From positions 124,001 to 188,000 of the forward strand of contig JPHH03000025.1 of the NCBI GenBank assembly GCA_000750105.3: 64,000 bases of DNA, read 5' to 3'. The notes beneath the pieces were generated by a model. It ran no database searches. It was not told the DNA's origin and saw nothing but the letters and a program-made list of their open reading frames with translations. The translations under genes were made by a program, and so were the position numbers. The stretch is from Tolypocladium sp. Sup5 PDA-1. Its lineage: Eukaryota; Ascomycota; Sordariomycetes; Hypocreales; Ophiocordycipitaceae. Below are positions 1 to 11,974 of this stretch, in pieces. Numbering within the stretch: the first letter of the stretch is position 1; the number at the start of each line of letters is the position of its first letter.

Positions 1-3000
1 CGCGACGGCGATGGGGAGGAGGATTCGATCGGTTGCGCCGAGGGCACGGAGAATTCAGGAGGCAGCGCGCGTCGCAGGAGCGTGATTGCGACTCGGTGCT
101 GAATGCGATCTGCGCGGCGGACGATGTGGCGTTGGAGGCGGCTGGGCAGGCCAGCGGCAGCGTGCAGGTCGCCCAAAGGGGGCGATCGTGGGTGCGCGAC
201 GGTCGTCGCTGGTGGTGAGGGGAACGCGCGTGCGCAGTGGTTGTTGAGACTGTGAGGGTGGTCGCAGCAGCAGCGCTGGGTTGCCGTCGCGGTGGGTGAG
301 GCGGCGAAGGTGGTGTTGGTCACAGCGCCGACCCTGAATGAGTGAATGGTGTGAGGGATGAAATGCGCGACGTTGCAGCAGTCTCCCAGATCAGCGACGC
401 CTGTGCGAGATGAAATGCAGAGAAGAAGGAGAACGGGGAACAAGACGAGTTAAAGTATGTATCGCGTTGAAAACGGAGACTGGGGGCGCAAGACGGCGAA
501 GGGAACTGGGGGGGAATGGATGGTGTGTGTGGTGGTCGACAGCGAGTGACTGCGAGCGACGACGGGCAGAAGAGAGACGTCCAGCGTGCGTGGGCTACCC
601 ACAGGCCAGGCAGAGTACCTTGAGAGAGGCCAGTCTGTCTGTCTGTGTCTATCTGTCCCAGGCCAGGCTAATAACCTTGGAAGGTGCTGAAAGGCGGACG
701 GACGGCAGCCCAAGCCGGGTCCTGGTCGCCTTGTTCGAAGCTTGCACCAGACGGGACTGGGGGGCTGGAGTTGGCCTGGGCTGGACGATCGAACGAGTGG
801 GTTGGATGGCAGGATGGTGGGTGGATGGGGCGACACCTGGGGGAGACTGGCGATGATTGATGAGAGACAACGACAGCCTTTTGGCCCAGCGAGACACACA
901 ACAAAGCCACAGAGGAGGGAGGCCCCACAGTACAGGAGGGAAGACGGGGATGTGCGCCGCGGAGCCCACTGGTGGATGTGCCGTGTCTGTCGCAGCTGTG
1001 TATCCGTACCTAGGTAGGTAATTACCTTGGAACCGGGTGCCTCCAAGCACGAGTGCAGGTGGTATTATTAGGCGGGCTCCAATTTGGATCCCGAGGTGCG
1101 CTGCGGCGTGGACGAGTCTGAGTGCGGCAGTTGGTCGTCGCCTTGCAGGAGATGCGAGAGAGCGCTGTATAATGAGATATAATGAGAGTCAAAGGCCAAA
1201 GTTGATGTGTCGACGGCGGGCCAAGTCCGCTGCGTAAAGCTTTAAAAATGATACCAAGGCCGCTGTCGACGCGACGCGTACAAGAGGCGAGGCTGGAGGA
1301 TCAAAGGGCAGATTGTTTCGTTCGAGAAGCGCGGTCGGCAGGTCCCAAGTGATGGGAGAGGAGAGGGGGAGGCGACACGGCGGTCAAATGGGAACGGGAC
1401 GACACCTCAGGTTTCTGCCCTGTAGGAACAACACCGCCAGCAGCGAGAGCCATGAGTGTCGCGTCCGTCGACTCACCTCGACCATCTCCCTCGAGGAGAC
1501 AACAAGATTAGGTGGCTGCACTGCTGCCACTGCTCGAGGGGGTGGGTGGTGCAGCCAGAAACTGCTTCTGGTGCTGATGGTGGTGCTAGTTCTGCTCCGC
1601 TGGGCCCTCCTGCCAATCGGAGCACGAGCGCAACAGAGGGGAACGCCTCCAGCAAAAGTCAAACCAGCGCGCAGAGAGACGTGGACGACGACTACGGCTA
1701 GGCCCAAATGCTAAATTTACGGCCGATCCTGTGACTGATGCGACGAAGGACAGACAGACGGAGGGGCGGGCGCGCGGGCGAGCGAGGTGCTGGCGTTTGC
1801 TGGTGTCTGGCTTCGGGGTGCGCTGGGCTGCTTCGCTGAGCGGCGGGCAGCCTTCTCACCTTGCTGCTCACCTGCGCGTGTGCATACAGGGACTGGAGGT
1901 GCTGGGAGCAAGCTTTTTCACTGCGGTGTTTCCTGTTGCCTCTGGCCCCCGAATTTGGGACCTCGTCAGGCCAGGGGTGAGGTGGGCAAAATGTCTCGAA
2001 CGGCCGTGGCCGCTAGGGCTGCTGCAGCCATCAGACTGACATCCATGGAGCCCAGGATAAGGCGAACGCGAGGGCAGCCAGTGATGGTGACGGCCGACGG
2101 AGGAGTGCAGAGACCACAGACAGGGCAGGGTGAGGATGGAAGGGGTGTCAGGCACGGTGTCGCATTGTCCACGACCGGGGTACTTAATTTAGATAGAGCC
2201 CCAGGTAGCCAAGACAAGTAGCTCCCCCACCCCCGATGATAAAGTGTGTGTGGGGGATCGGTCCACAGTCGAGGACGGTGGAGTCGCAACCATGAGGACA
2301 GACGAAAGCGAACACGGACACTGGAGAGGATGTTGGCGGAGCAGGACAGCCTCGGCAGACGCATCAAGGATGCTCCTGGGAGTTGATTCTTCAACTGGCT
2401 AGTTAGCAGCACGGGGCTGAGCTGTCGGAGCTTTCAGCCAGCAGCTCGGTGTCGGCACGGATGTTTGGCGGCATTGACAAGGAGAACGCCCAGCGGATCT
2501 GGCGGCGCTCTGGCGATGCGTGGGTCATTGTATCTTGTACGCGCAGTTAGACGGCACCTCGAGCAACGCAACTTTGCATACGAGAGACCCAACCCAACTC
2601 GCGCAATACGGGCATCTGGAGTATGCACGTTGCATGCGCGAGCGGACGTGGCTCGACAATGAAAGGATTCACCACCCGTCGCCTCGACAGGAGCCACGTC
2701 TTCGCTTCCACCCCTAGTGATTCGGTTGTTTGGCGCCTTGTCAGCGGCAGCCGTAGCGGCAGGGAGAGGTTGCAGGGGATTGTGCATAACCGGTGAGAAG
2801 CAGTTCCAGGGTCCCCTCCTGTAGCCAGTGTCTCGTTGTTGGGTTCCCGGCGCCGGGCGCGGGCGACGGGCATGGCCTGGGACGCACGCGCTGCTGGCGA
2901 AGCTTTTTGTACAACCGTCGTCCATGTGGCAAGGCTGTGGGTGTGATCAGGATGCGAGATATAGGTATGCTGGATGGCTGCCGCGTGGACGGCAGAGGGA

Positions 3001-5996
3001 GCGGCGTAGCTATAGGCTGAGGCGAATCGGACAACGGGGCTGGCGCCGCGGTCCATATGAGATATGCAGACGGATAACAACAATTATAGTGATAACGCTG
3101 GCACATATTCCATCTAGAGCTATTGTTTCGACAAGTCTCCGAGGATGGTTCGGGCCTGATATCTGTCATGATGCCGGCGCTCAATGGATGCAGCGCAGCG
3201 CCGGTTCGGGCGAGGTGCAGGGCCCGGCAGTGGAAACTGGGAGGTGCTTGACAGGGGCAGGCCAGGCCCCACTGGCTGTCGTGGTGGGCACTCGCACTCC
3301 AGTGATGTCCCGTCGGGTGGCCGCAGGGTGGCCCGCGCCCTGGAGAGACCTGGAGCGACCACGCCCCCATGCACGGTTGCCCGCCACTGCCCGCGCCCCA
3401 GGCCCGCTGGGGCCTAGGCTGGACCCGGCTGCGTTCACGGCGCGGCGCCTTCTGGCCGCAGCAGGGCCGCAGGCCACATGCACCTTCAGCAGGGCAGCCG
3501 AGCCGCCGCGCATGCTCCTTCCCAGATTCCCACAAGCCCTGGCGGCGGGCTCCAGAACGGTGCCTCCACAGGGACCAGCGGCCCCGATCCAGGCCACAAC
3601 GACGGCTATTCTCTGATTCACACAAGCCGCATCTTGTCCCATCCACGACATCCATGCTGGTGCCAGGCTCCCCCGTTCCCTCCCAGCTCCTCCTCTGCTC
3701 ATGCCGTGCTGCGCAGGCGTCAACGGTCACGGCACACGTCGATCTACTGACCGACTATGCGATTTTAGCGGGACTCGTTCCCTTGTGGGCAGAAGATTCG
3801 ACGCCAGGGAGAAGACAGAGAGCCCTGCCATCGCCGTCTCCCACGTCCACGTCGAGACCACGATCTGGCGAAGATATCGACCCACGTCGACCAACTGCAT
3901 AGACGCATCTGCCGGTCGACGCCATGGTCCAACACAGGGTGTCGGTCCATCCTACATGCCACTTACGAAGTACATATATAGAGACCGACGTTCCCGTGCG
4001 TGCTCAAGGTGAGGGAGCCTTGAGGGCGAGGAAGCAGGTTAGATGAAGCTTAGACAGCCAATGAAGTAGATGGCAACCTCGAGCTTGTGCACGCCCCCTC
4101 ATCGAGATGATGGCAGCCCTGGGGGCTACGCGCACCGAACCGGCCCAGGTGGCTGACGGCATATTGGCTCCTCGGTCGCCCAACTGCCTACGCAGACTAT
4201 ATGCTGGTCAAAAGTTCACCGATCTGGGCTTTCCGAGGGCCGTCAGCTCGCCCAATGACCCCTTTGGATATAGGCGAATGGTGTTCCTGATCCTTTGTTA
4301 GACTTCCAGGCGGCCCTGATACCCCGGTGTTTGTCCTCGAGACTCAAACTCGCTGAGAACTGCGCCGTTTGCAGCCGTCTGTGCCAACGTTCTTGGTAGG
4401 CTTACTACGAATCACATCACAGCATCGAGGCCTCGTACAGGGACCTGCTCAGCCGCCTCTCCGCCCCGTCTCGGAAAATTCCTCCGCGGCGGCGGCTCCG
4501 CGACCCTCTGGCGCTGGGGTCGGCGATGCGGGCATCTCAACGTCTCCGGCGGCGGCGATGCCATTGGCCAGCGGCGCATGCGCGCTACTGTCGCCGACCC
4601 TGGTCCATCACACATGTCGATGCAGACAGAACTTGGTTGTTCACATGGAGGCAAGGCAAGACGACTCACGAGTGGCTCGGGGGAGCACTCCGAAAGCTCA
4701 TGATGCACGGAGTGCGTGCTAGTGCAGGTTTTGAAGGCTCATGGCATCTCGCTCTTCGGAATACGACGCTGCAACGGCTTGAGACCGGACGGCTACGCGT
4801 ACTACGTACATGTGTACACTGCCAAGCGTCCATATTGGCATTGGGTCGGTTGGCATGGTAGTGTTGGTTCCGGCTTACAATGTCGCTAGCCTCGTGGCTC
4901 TCTGCCCATCCAACACGCCCCGATCACCTGCTTCTCTACGGAGTAAGTTACAAAGCGTGGTGCATTGGACCGCGCTCTTCGTCTCCCGCCTGCAGCAGAT
5001 CGCAATCGGTGCTGTGGGCGTTGAAGCGTCTCACCAGGCTGGCTTCTGTGCAGGACGGACGGATGTCGGGTGGGTTGACCGGTCAGTCCCATTTACGGAC
5101 GGTGATACGTTTGTCGGGGGCGTGTGGCGTTGAGCAAGCCGGGTTAGCGTCCTCGCCGCTTTTGCTCGGGCTTGCCGCCGGCCCGGAGAAGACGGACCGA
5201 CCCCTGCAATCTCGGGTGTCGCTCCTCCGCCGTCGGCGTTCACGCTCGGCCTGGTTCCAACGTCAGCTCTTGGCTTTCCTAATAAAATGTATTGCAGGCG
5301 CAGCAGCGAACGCTTTCCCATACTTGGATTCAGCTTGGCGCTGCTGCATGCCGGAGCAAGTGAAGGGAAGAAAACTTCAGCGGGAATGAATGCCTGGCCA
5401 TCCCACAATTCCACTTTTTGGTTCGCGGCACCTACCTCGTGCGCGGGCACTTTGGAATGAACGACTGTCAATGGCGGAAACACTTGGGTCAAACATCAGG
5501 TAGGTACCGATGAGAGCGGCTCGGGAGAGCTGCATCGGATCTCATCGGTTTAAGGATGTTGGTTCAATGTTCAAGAAGATGGCACATGTACAGTGAGCTT
5601 CAATCCCCCAGTCTGTAGATATCTGGGGGGAAATATATGGACATGCATCTGCACTCAATCGCTTTCACCACGAGTTCCATGCCCAAAAAGTGATATAGAC
5701 AAGCTGTTCGCATCGAGTAGATGCAACTTGCCAAATGTGAAGTGTGTGCTGCCTGTCGAAATCAACCATCGGCGGGCAGGTAGAGATCCTGACCCAGGAA
5801 CTGCCACACTTTGCCTGTAGTGTCTTCAGCCCGCGTAAAAGGAAACCTCTCCCATGAGCGCTGCTTGCCTCTCCATCCAGCTCCATTGATGTTCACATTG
5901 CCCTGCTCCCCTATCATCTGCCTCTGTCTCCGTCTACCACACTTGGCCTGCATCGAGATGACTGCCAATCCTAGACTCATCTGTCCAGTCAACACC
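1..5996. other. Gene-poor stretch, no supported gene
   Basis: I see no reading frame here with a recognisable domain or a convincing spliced structure. Open frames exist on both strands, but they are short, overlap each other and are rich in Arg/Ser/Pro, as expected of GC-rich non-coding DNA. The sequence holds a CTGT/GTCT-type simple repeat near 632-660, a palindrome-like tacctaggtaggta at 1007-1020, and one copy of the recurring tacgaagtac motif at 3964-3973. It may contain long untranslated leaders or promoters of genes to the left, or lineage-specific genes that cannot be recognised without homology searches. Confidence 0.5.
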
Positions 5997-6188
5997 ATGC
6001 TGAGGACACAGCTTCGGTAAGTCATTGTCCGCCTCCCCTTCATCACCTCCACAATGCCACTCGACATTGTCAAAGCCATCTGAATCTCAGCTTGTTCGCG
6101 GCAGCATCGGCCTTGACGCTCAAACGGATCATGCCGCCTGCTCCTATTTTCGCGTCTCTCATCATTGATCCAGTGTTTGACTTACAAG
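5997..6188 (+). pseudogene. Possible 5' gene fragment (two exons), decayed
   Basis: A pyrimidine-rich leader (about 5860-5990) runs into an ATG at 5997 in a good context (caccATG). The frame reads MLRTQLR and meets a GTAAGT donor after 6016. Splicing to a CAG acceptor at 6088-6090 continues in frame as LFAAASALTLKRIMPPAP and on to a GTGAGT donor after 6188. The N-terminus is basic and hydroxylated/hydrophobic, like a mitochondrial presequence. I could not find a downstream exon that completes a protein. The second exon reappears in a degenerate form at 6311-6380, which suggests local duplication and decay. It may equally be the start of a short lineage-specific gene; no function is assigned. 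Confidence 0.3.
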
Positions 6189-6380
6189 GTGAGTGGACCC
6201 AGTGAAGAGACTCCAACTTATAACTTCCCCATGATTATACCAGTGGTAATTCTGAGGGACACCCTCCACTCACTCAGCCTTTTGGCTGACCTCTTTGCGG
6301 ACCTCGTTTAGATCTCAGCTTATTCGCGACGACCGTGTCGCGGGCCTTTGCTCTCGCGTCTATCATCATTGATCCAGCGT
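6084..6380. repeat. Imperfect direct duplication of an exon-like segment
   Basis: Copy 1 (about 6084-6176) and copy 2 (about 6311-6380) both begin with atctcagctt(g/a)ttcgcg and both end with tcgcgtct(c/a)tcatcattgatccag. The middle differs and copy 2 is some 20 bases shorter. Copy 1 coincides with the putative second exon described at 5997-6188. The copies lie in the same orientation, about 135 bases apart. Confidence 0.7.
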
Positions 6381-6383
6381 GAG

Positions 6384-6419
6384 TCTTGTAAGTTGGATGG
6401 GACTTGTAAGTTGGATGGC
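6384..6419. repeat. 18-bp tandem repeat, two copies
   Basis: Two head-to-tail copies of cttgtaagttggatgg, each extended to 18 bases, lie directly downstream of the second copy of the duplicated exon-like segment. The unit contains a GTAAGT splice-donor-like string. Confidence 0.75.
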
Positions 6420-6938
6420 CCCAATGACGAGATCATGACTACCCAAGATTACCCATGACCAACTCAGGCTTGAACAAAAGAGGGAGCAGGACCGAATTAA
6501 ATAGTGCATGAGTCAAGCTCCGGTATCGAATAGACTTTTTTGGTTTTCGCATGGATGACGCTTCGTAGAAGCAAAAAGTGACTGATGCTCCGTGGTCTAA
6601 AAGCCAAAGCCCTGCCTACGCCCATAGCGCTAAGATAAAGGTCTAATTGGTCGTCAGGGGTCCGTTTGTGAGCGCGCCCACGAGGTTGTGTGTAAAAGTA
6701 CCTCGCTAGGGGCGCCGCGTCATGTCAGCCCTGGCGACCACCGCTGAAGTCGGCCACTGAAGCTGGTAACTAAGAAACTGTAATTGGCCATCTCAAGCCT
6801 TGAAGCCAGCAGGCCACGAAGGCCAACACATGAATACAACGCAATATTAGTACCGAGGCATGCCCTTAATCTAGCAAGCTACGAGAAGTGATGCGGCTTC
6901 TCAATTTTGAAGTCCAGCAGGCGACCAAGCCGGCAAGT

Positions 6939-7214
6939 TTAATCTAGAGAGCTAGCCAGGCTCGCAAGCTGGCGGGCTAATGCAGTATTGCTAATACTAC
7001 TAGGTATATAAACGATAATTAGACTATCGTTGAACGCCACGGCGTGGCTATATTTGCAAAATGACTTTTGGCGCCCTACATGGGGCTTACAGTCGCCCGT
7101 AATTAGGCTCTGGGCACTGCATTTACAAGTGTGATGACCACGGGTCACGATGGGTATAACAGAGATCAAAGAGGCAGTCAGAAATGAGCAGACCAAGCAG
7201 AGGAATTGATGCAA
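6939..7214 (-). CDS. Possible small secreted Cys-rich protein
   Basis: This 91-codon frame starts MHQFLCLVCSFLTASLISV, a credible secretion signal (short polar start, then a hydrophobic core), followed after about residue 27 by a segment with closely spaced cysteines (HTCKCSAQ, then GDCKPHVG and SFCKYSH). The shape resembles small secreted cysteine-rich proteins common in fungi, but the second half (SLIIVYIPSSISNT) has no cysteines and may run over a missed splice site. The surrounding DNA is richer in AT than the rest of the window. No family was recognised, so this is a candidate only. Confidence 0.25.
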   Translation of the reverse strand: MHQFLCLVCSFLTASLISVIPIVTRGHHTCKCSAQSLITGDCKPHVGRQKSFCKYSHAVAFNDSLIIVYIPSSISNTALARQLASLASSLD

Positions 7215-10126
7215 GACTAGAGCTTGCCTTCGTCAAGCTCTTTGTAGGAGGTTCGCTGTGTTATAGACAGTCAATCGCACGTGGCCATGCACGCTCCATT
7301 ACACCAGTCCCATAGGATCAACCTAATGTCTCACCAGGCGCATCCACAACACCTTCTTTGTGTTCTTACAACAAGCCACCACCTGTCAGCTTGCCAATAG
7401 GAAATCATCTTTTACTCACCTACTTTGTCGGGGCAGACTGAGATTTTGCTTGCCGGGCCCGATTGCCGCCTTGTTAGTCAGCGTCAAGCTGAAAATGACC
7501 GAGGCCGGCTACTGAAAGTTGTTTGTGGCAGGAAGATTGGTGGATGAATTCAAGGGGGCTTGGCAATTCATGGTGATGAAGGGTGCAACGATGTTTGCTC
7601 AATGAGCGTGTCGCGAAGCGAAATAACTCCTCCATCTCAGTGGCTTCCAGGAAGTTGGTCAACGTGACGGCGGGGAACCGGAGCGCTCGCGAAGTCCTCG
7701 GTACCTGGCCGTCAAAAACGGTGAGCGCCCCATAATAAAAGTTATGCACACGGCAGCATCAGCTCAGGTCAGGTTTCGGACATGAGCCAAAAAGAGGATA
7801 GCGGGCTCAGGCCGGCTCCCTCTCAAAGCGGCACTGCTCAGGTACCTATTCAATCAAAACCCGCAGCCAACAAACCCATCTACGCGGATACAGGGTTGTC
7901 GTTGCTCGAGACCCCTACAGCACGAAGAGGGAGGGATCTGCGTCCCCTCGACAAAGCCAAGAGTCTTCGGACCAGTCTCCAGGCGCCTCCTGGACCTGAA
8001 CATCCGTTCCCTGTCCTCCCCGCTGCAAGGCACCGTCTTACACAGGTTCGCTCCTCCCACCCACGGCCACGCCATCACCAGCAATATGATCGGTTGATTC
8101 GCCTCGCCTTGCTCATTGGATCGCCCGTCCACCGAGCCGCCCTGCCTGTCGCTCTGCTATCCCCTCCATCCGTCAGCTCCAAGCTCAACGCAATCGTGGA
8201 CCGATCTCTCAGCTACCCCTCCACGAGGCCCACGAGCCGCTGGCCAATGGGCTCGCTGCTGACAGCTCTGCCTTGAAGGCCCACCACGAAAGCCCATCCA
8301 GTCCATGATTGGATCACCACACCCCCGGCACGCCAGCCTGTTGGTTGCTGGGACTCGACTAGCCAACGCTAATGAAAGCTTGGCGTATTGAAACAACCAG
8401 GTGCCAGGCTCTGGCGTTTGTGTTTAGGACGCGCCTGGCGTACTCGTACAGCTGAAGCAAAGCAGTCATGGATCCGGCCCCGTGGTCATCGTGCCGTTCG
8501 GCTCCAACGCCGAATGTGCCAAGTTTAGCAAGGTGAGATGCGTTTATGGGCCTGCGATCTGCTCACGCCACGGCCGCGAGACCGATCGGTGGGGTTGAGG
8601 GTCAGGGGATGCTTACGCCGCCATGATGACGCATCGTGGACGGACGGCGAGAGTCTGGATGCGCCGTCTCCCTGGTGCCAGCTGCTGATACGAAGGGGCA
8701 TTCGCTGGGTTCCAAGTTTATTCAAGGTTTGCATGGTATGGCTCATCGGTGCCTACGAGATGTACTTCGTACATGCGTCTATGAACTCTGCTGCCATGCT
8801 GGTCGCCCCATTCAAACTGTGGAGCTCTGGGGGTTGGTGTCACGAATGTCGGTTGGTTGCCTCGGCTGCGAGTATCTCATATAACTACTCATCCTCGTCC
8901 AACGTCCAACTTCCAACTTGCAAACACACACTATCCACAGTCCTGGCAGTAGTCAGGGGCAGAATGGCCAAGATGGCCAGAATGGCATGCAAAGGTTCTC
9001 CAGCGACGAAGCGACTGAGACCTTGTTCATGAGCACAAGTCGGGGCATCTTCGCAAACGGTTTGCGTGTCGAGAAAAGACATGAGAGTGGATCCGCGCTG
9101 TTTACGAACCTAAAAGAAGCCTATAATAGAGGTGCCCTTTGTGCCGAGATTCTTTCATCCGCTGACGAGTGTCACAGTGTTAGCTGATGGACTGAGCAAC
9201 AGCCATCATAGTCGCGATACTGGCGCACGGCCGCAGCTTTTGTCCTCTGCCACGTTGCCCTCTTATTGGTCCTTTGCAGTATTCTAGGGACAGATATTCG
9301 AGGCTCGGCAATGAAACGAGTGCATTCGGGTCGAGCTCTTCAGTCCACGCCATTAACAGGGCGTCGAGGAAGGCATCAGCCCTGTCGGTGGCTTTGCTGC
9401 CAGCGCAGTCTCGTTCGTCGAAAAACAGTACTTTCATTGTCGGAAAACCCACACCAACGAGCCTCGCATATGATTGTGCCAAGCAAGACGAGATGGCAGT
9501 CAACATTCTCGCCCTACAACTGCCAACACACGGGTGTCGCTCCTACGACACAGCGGCAATGGGGTCTCGAGCAAGTGCTCGTTGCCCCCAATGCTTCCAA
9601 GCTAGCTACAGGGGCGCTGTGCGTTTCTATCTGTACGTCGTAGCTTATGCCAGCATCGGCTTTGCTCCATGTTGTCGAGCCCAGGGGACGGTAAGACTTG
9701 AAGGTCCGGACCGTGCTGACCTATACCTCAGGAAAAGCTCACGTGCAAGCACGGCACTTCCTCAACCACCCTTCTCAAGCTCCCCTGCAATAACTCGGAT
9801 CAGAGCGACCCTATTCTCATTTCCGTCGGGCCGTTTCCGCCTCCTTACGTCCAGACTCCAGGGACTCCATGAAGTCAGTGTTACAGATTGTGGGCCTCGG
9901 TGGTAGGGATCATCCCGCTTGCGGGGCTCGCTAGAAGGCACCTGCAGGGACGAGCTGCGCCAATTCCACGATCTTGGAACTTGAGATCTGACCGACACCA
10001 CCACGTACGTAGAAATAGCCGCCTCAGCAGCGCCCACCCGCCGTCCCGCAGCAGCCGCAGAGGAGGAAGCAACTCGGCAAGCATTCACAGCAAGACTTGG
10101 GCCACTCGATTGACGTCCGCGACGCC
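7215..10126. other. Intergenic, no supported gene; SDR promoter at right end
   Basis: Open frames exist (for example 7782-8276 on + and 9180-9506 on -), but none shows a recognisable domain or a supported splice structure. The minus-strand frame at 9180-9506 has a compositionally ordinary stretch (FPTMKVLFFDERDCAG) and is the least unlikely of them. One gtacttcgtac motif lies at 8762-8772. The last few hundred bases should hold the promoter of the dehydrogenase gene that starts at 10127. Confidence 0.5.
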
Positions 10127-11161
10127 ATGGACCTCAAGCCCATCATCAGGCAGTCGCCGCCCATCGACGTGTCCAAGCCGTACGACGCCTCGACGCTCAG
10201 GGACAAGACCATCGTCATCACCGGCGGCGCCAACGGCCTCGGCGCGAGCATGGTCCGCAGCTGGGCCCCCCACGGCGCGCACATCTTCATCGGCGACGTC
10301 GACGACGGCGCCGGCGAGGCCCTCGTCGCGGCCCTGCGCACCGCGCACCCCGAGTCCACGTTCCACTACCAGCACTGCGACGTCACCAACTGGGACGACC
10401 AGACGGCCCTCTTCGACGCCGCCGCGCGCCTCAGCCCCGGCAAGGCCATCGACGTCGTCGTCCCCAACGCGGGCGTCATCCTCCCCAGCGAGAGCAGGCG
10501 CTTCGAGAGCCCGAGCCTCGTCGACGGGAAGCTCCCCAGGCCCAACGTCGCCACGCTCGACGTCAACGTCACCGGCGCCGCGTACACGGCACACCTCGCC
10601 CTGCACCACCTCGCGCTGAACCCGCGCCCGGACCGCTGCCTCCTGCTCGCCGGCAGCATCGCCTCCGTCATGCCCCTCCCCGGCCAGGTCCAGTACACCA
10701 TGTCCAAGCACGCCGTCGCGGGCCTCTTCCGCGCCCTGCGCGCCACGGCGTTTGCGACGCGCGGCGGCGGCATCCGCGTCAACATGCTCGCGCCCTACTA
10801 CGTCGGCGGCAGCCGCATGCTCCCCGGCCTCGCCGAGGCCGCCTTCCTGTCCGGCAGCGCGGGCCCGGCCCTCATCCCGGACGTCATCGACGCGGCGACG
10901 CGGCTCGTCGCCGACGAGGGCATCGCGGGCCGCGCCCTCATGGTCGGCCCGCGCCTCAAGCACGCGCCCGAGGGGGAGGTGCCCGTCGCGGCGCACGAGG
11001 GTGGCGGCGAGGGGCGCGCGGCGTGGGAGTGCTACGCGGCGGATTACGACGAGGTCGAGATGTTTACGTGGCGGTACGTGCGACTGCTGAACCTGGCGGC
11101 GGGCGTGAGGGGCTCGCTGGCGTGGGTAGGCGACTTGTGGAACATGATAATGAGGAAATGA
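10127..11161 (+). CDS. Short-chain dehydrogenase/reductase (SDR)
   Basis: An intron-less gene of 344 codons. The start at 10127 sits in a strong context (gccATGg); an in-frame ATG lies 30 bases upstream and would add ten residues. The protein has the classical SDR pattern: TGGANGLG for the nucleotide-binding loop near residue 30, an Asp after beta-2 (FIGDVDD) that favours NAD(H), CDVTNWD, a PNAG variant of NNAG, a catalytic Ser in AGSIAS, and the Tyr-Lys pair in YTMSK. The C-terminal 90 residues form the variable substrate region. It probably oxidises a secondary alcohol or reduces a ketone; the exact substrate cannot be read. It is convergent with the Krev-1 gene to its right. Codon use is extremely GC3-rich, which also creates a long open frame on the opposite strand. 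Confidence 0.9.
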   Translation: MDLKPIIRQSPPIDVSKPYDASTLRDKTIVITGGANGLGASMVRSWAPHGAHIFIGDVDDGAGEALVAALRTAHPESTFHYQHCDVTNWDDQTALFDAAARLSPGKAIDVVVPNAGVILPSESRRFESPSLVDGKLPRPNVATLDVNVTGAAYTAHLALHHLALNPRPDRCLLLAGSIASVMPLPGQVQYTMSKHAVAGLFRALRATAFATRGGGIRVNMLAPYYVGGSRMLPGLAEAAFLSGSAGPALIPDVIDAATRLVADEGIAGRALMVGPRLKHAPEGEVPVAAHEGGGEGRAAWECYAADYDEVEMFTWRYVRLLNLAAGVRGSLAWVGDLWNMIMRK

Positions 11162-11974
11162 GGCGCGCCTGGTCATCATGTATATACTCCGTACATATAC
11201 AGAAGGGTACGACTACATGCATATATGACGGCGTTTTGCAGGGCGTCCGACGTAGATGTGATGCAAACACGCGAGAGATCCCTCCCTCCTCTCTGAATTG
11301 AAAGAGCGGCCCTTGTGGAAAGGGCCCCTCAGCCTCTGCAGCTCGTGCTCTATATCCAACCCGTCTAATGGCTTCATGTCTCCAGCCCGCTCCCAGCAAC
11401 AGTAAACACTCATCCAACGCAGTGAGCGAAGGCAAGATGGACAGAGAAAGAAAGAAACAGACTTCCGCCCAGGGACCCGTCCAAATTTCCCATGCCAGTC
11501 TTGAAACGCCGTCTGCTCCATGACTTTTCCAACAAAAGTAAACTTGCTTTTCCTCTTTCCGGCGTTCCCAGCCAAGGCGAGCCCATGCATGTTCATACCA
11601 CTTCTGGTCTTCTCCGTCGCTCCCCGTTGGGACACCGGTCTCGGTTTCGCATCGGCCTCGCTGGTGCTGACACTTTCGTCTCCCTGATTCTGCCCCTGTC
11701 GTAGAATATCCCAGCCCGCGGGCCATGCGCTGTCAGGGCTGGTCGCCAGCTGAGAAAGTGAAGCCGGTCGTGATATGGCCCCCAGTAAATCGGGATGAAC
11801 CGCGAGGTCCCGTCCCTCGGCAAAAACACGCTGTCTCTTCGTTGATGTCGTTGATGAAAAAGCCCAAAACAAAATGTCGTGATGCGTCGTAACTTTTGGT
11901 CATCCTCTCCAGTTCCAATGGAGCTCGCCGTTCTAAAACCCATCGCTTTGAAACAGTCGCATCGTGGTCCGTGC
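11162..11974. other. Convergent 3' intergenic region
   Basis: This stretch holds the 3' ends of the SDR gene (+) and the Krev-1 gene (-). It contains tactccgtac at 11185-11194, one member of the recurring TACG(A/G)AGTA family. No further gene is supported. Confidence 0.6.

Noticed and set aside
2741..3730. 329-codon minus frame in the left gene-poor region
   Set aside because: Rich in Arg, Pro, Ser, Cys and His with overlapping frames on both strands; no domain, no conserved pattern.
10085..11179. 364-codon open frame antisense to the first SDR gene
   Set aside because: It is the GC3-driven shadow of a well-defined SDR; composition is Arg/Ala/Asp-rich with no domain.
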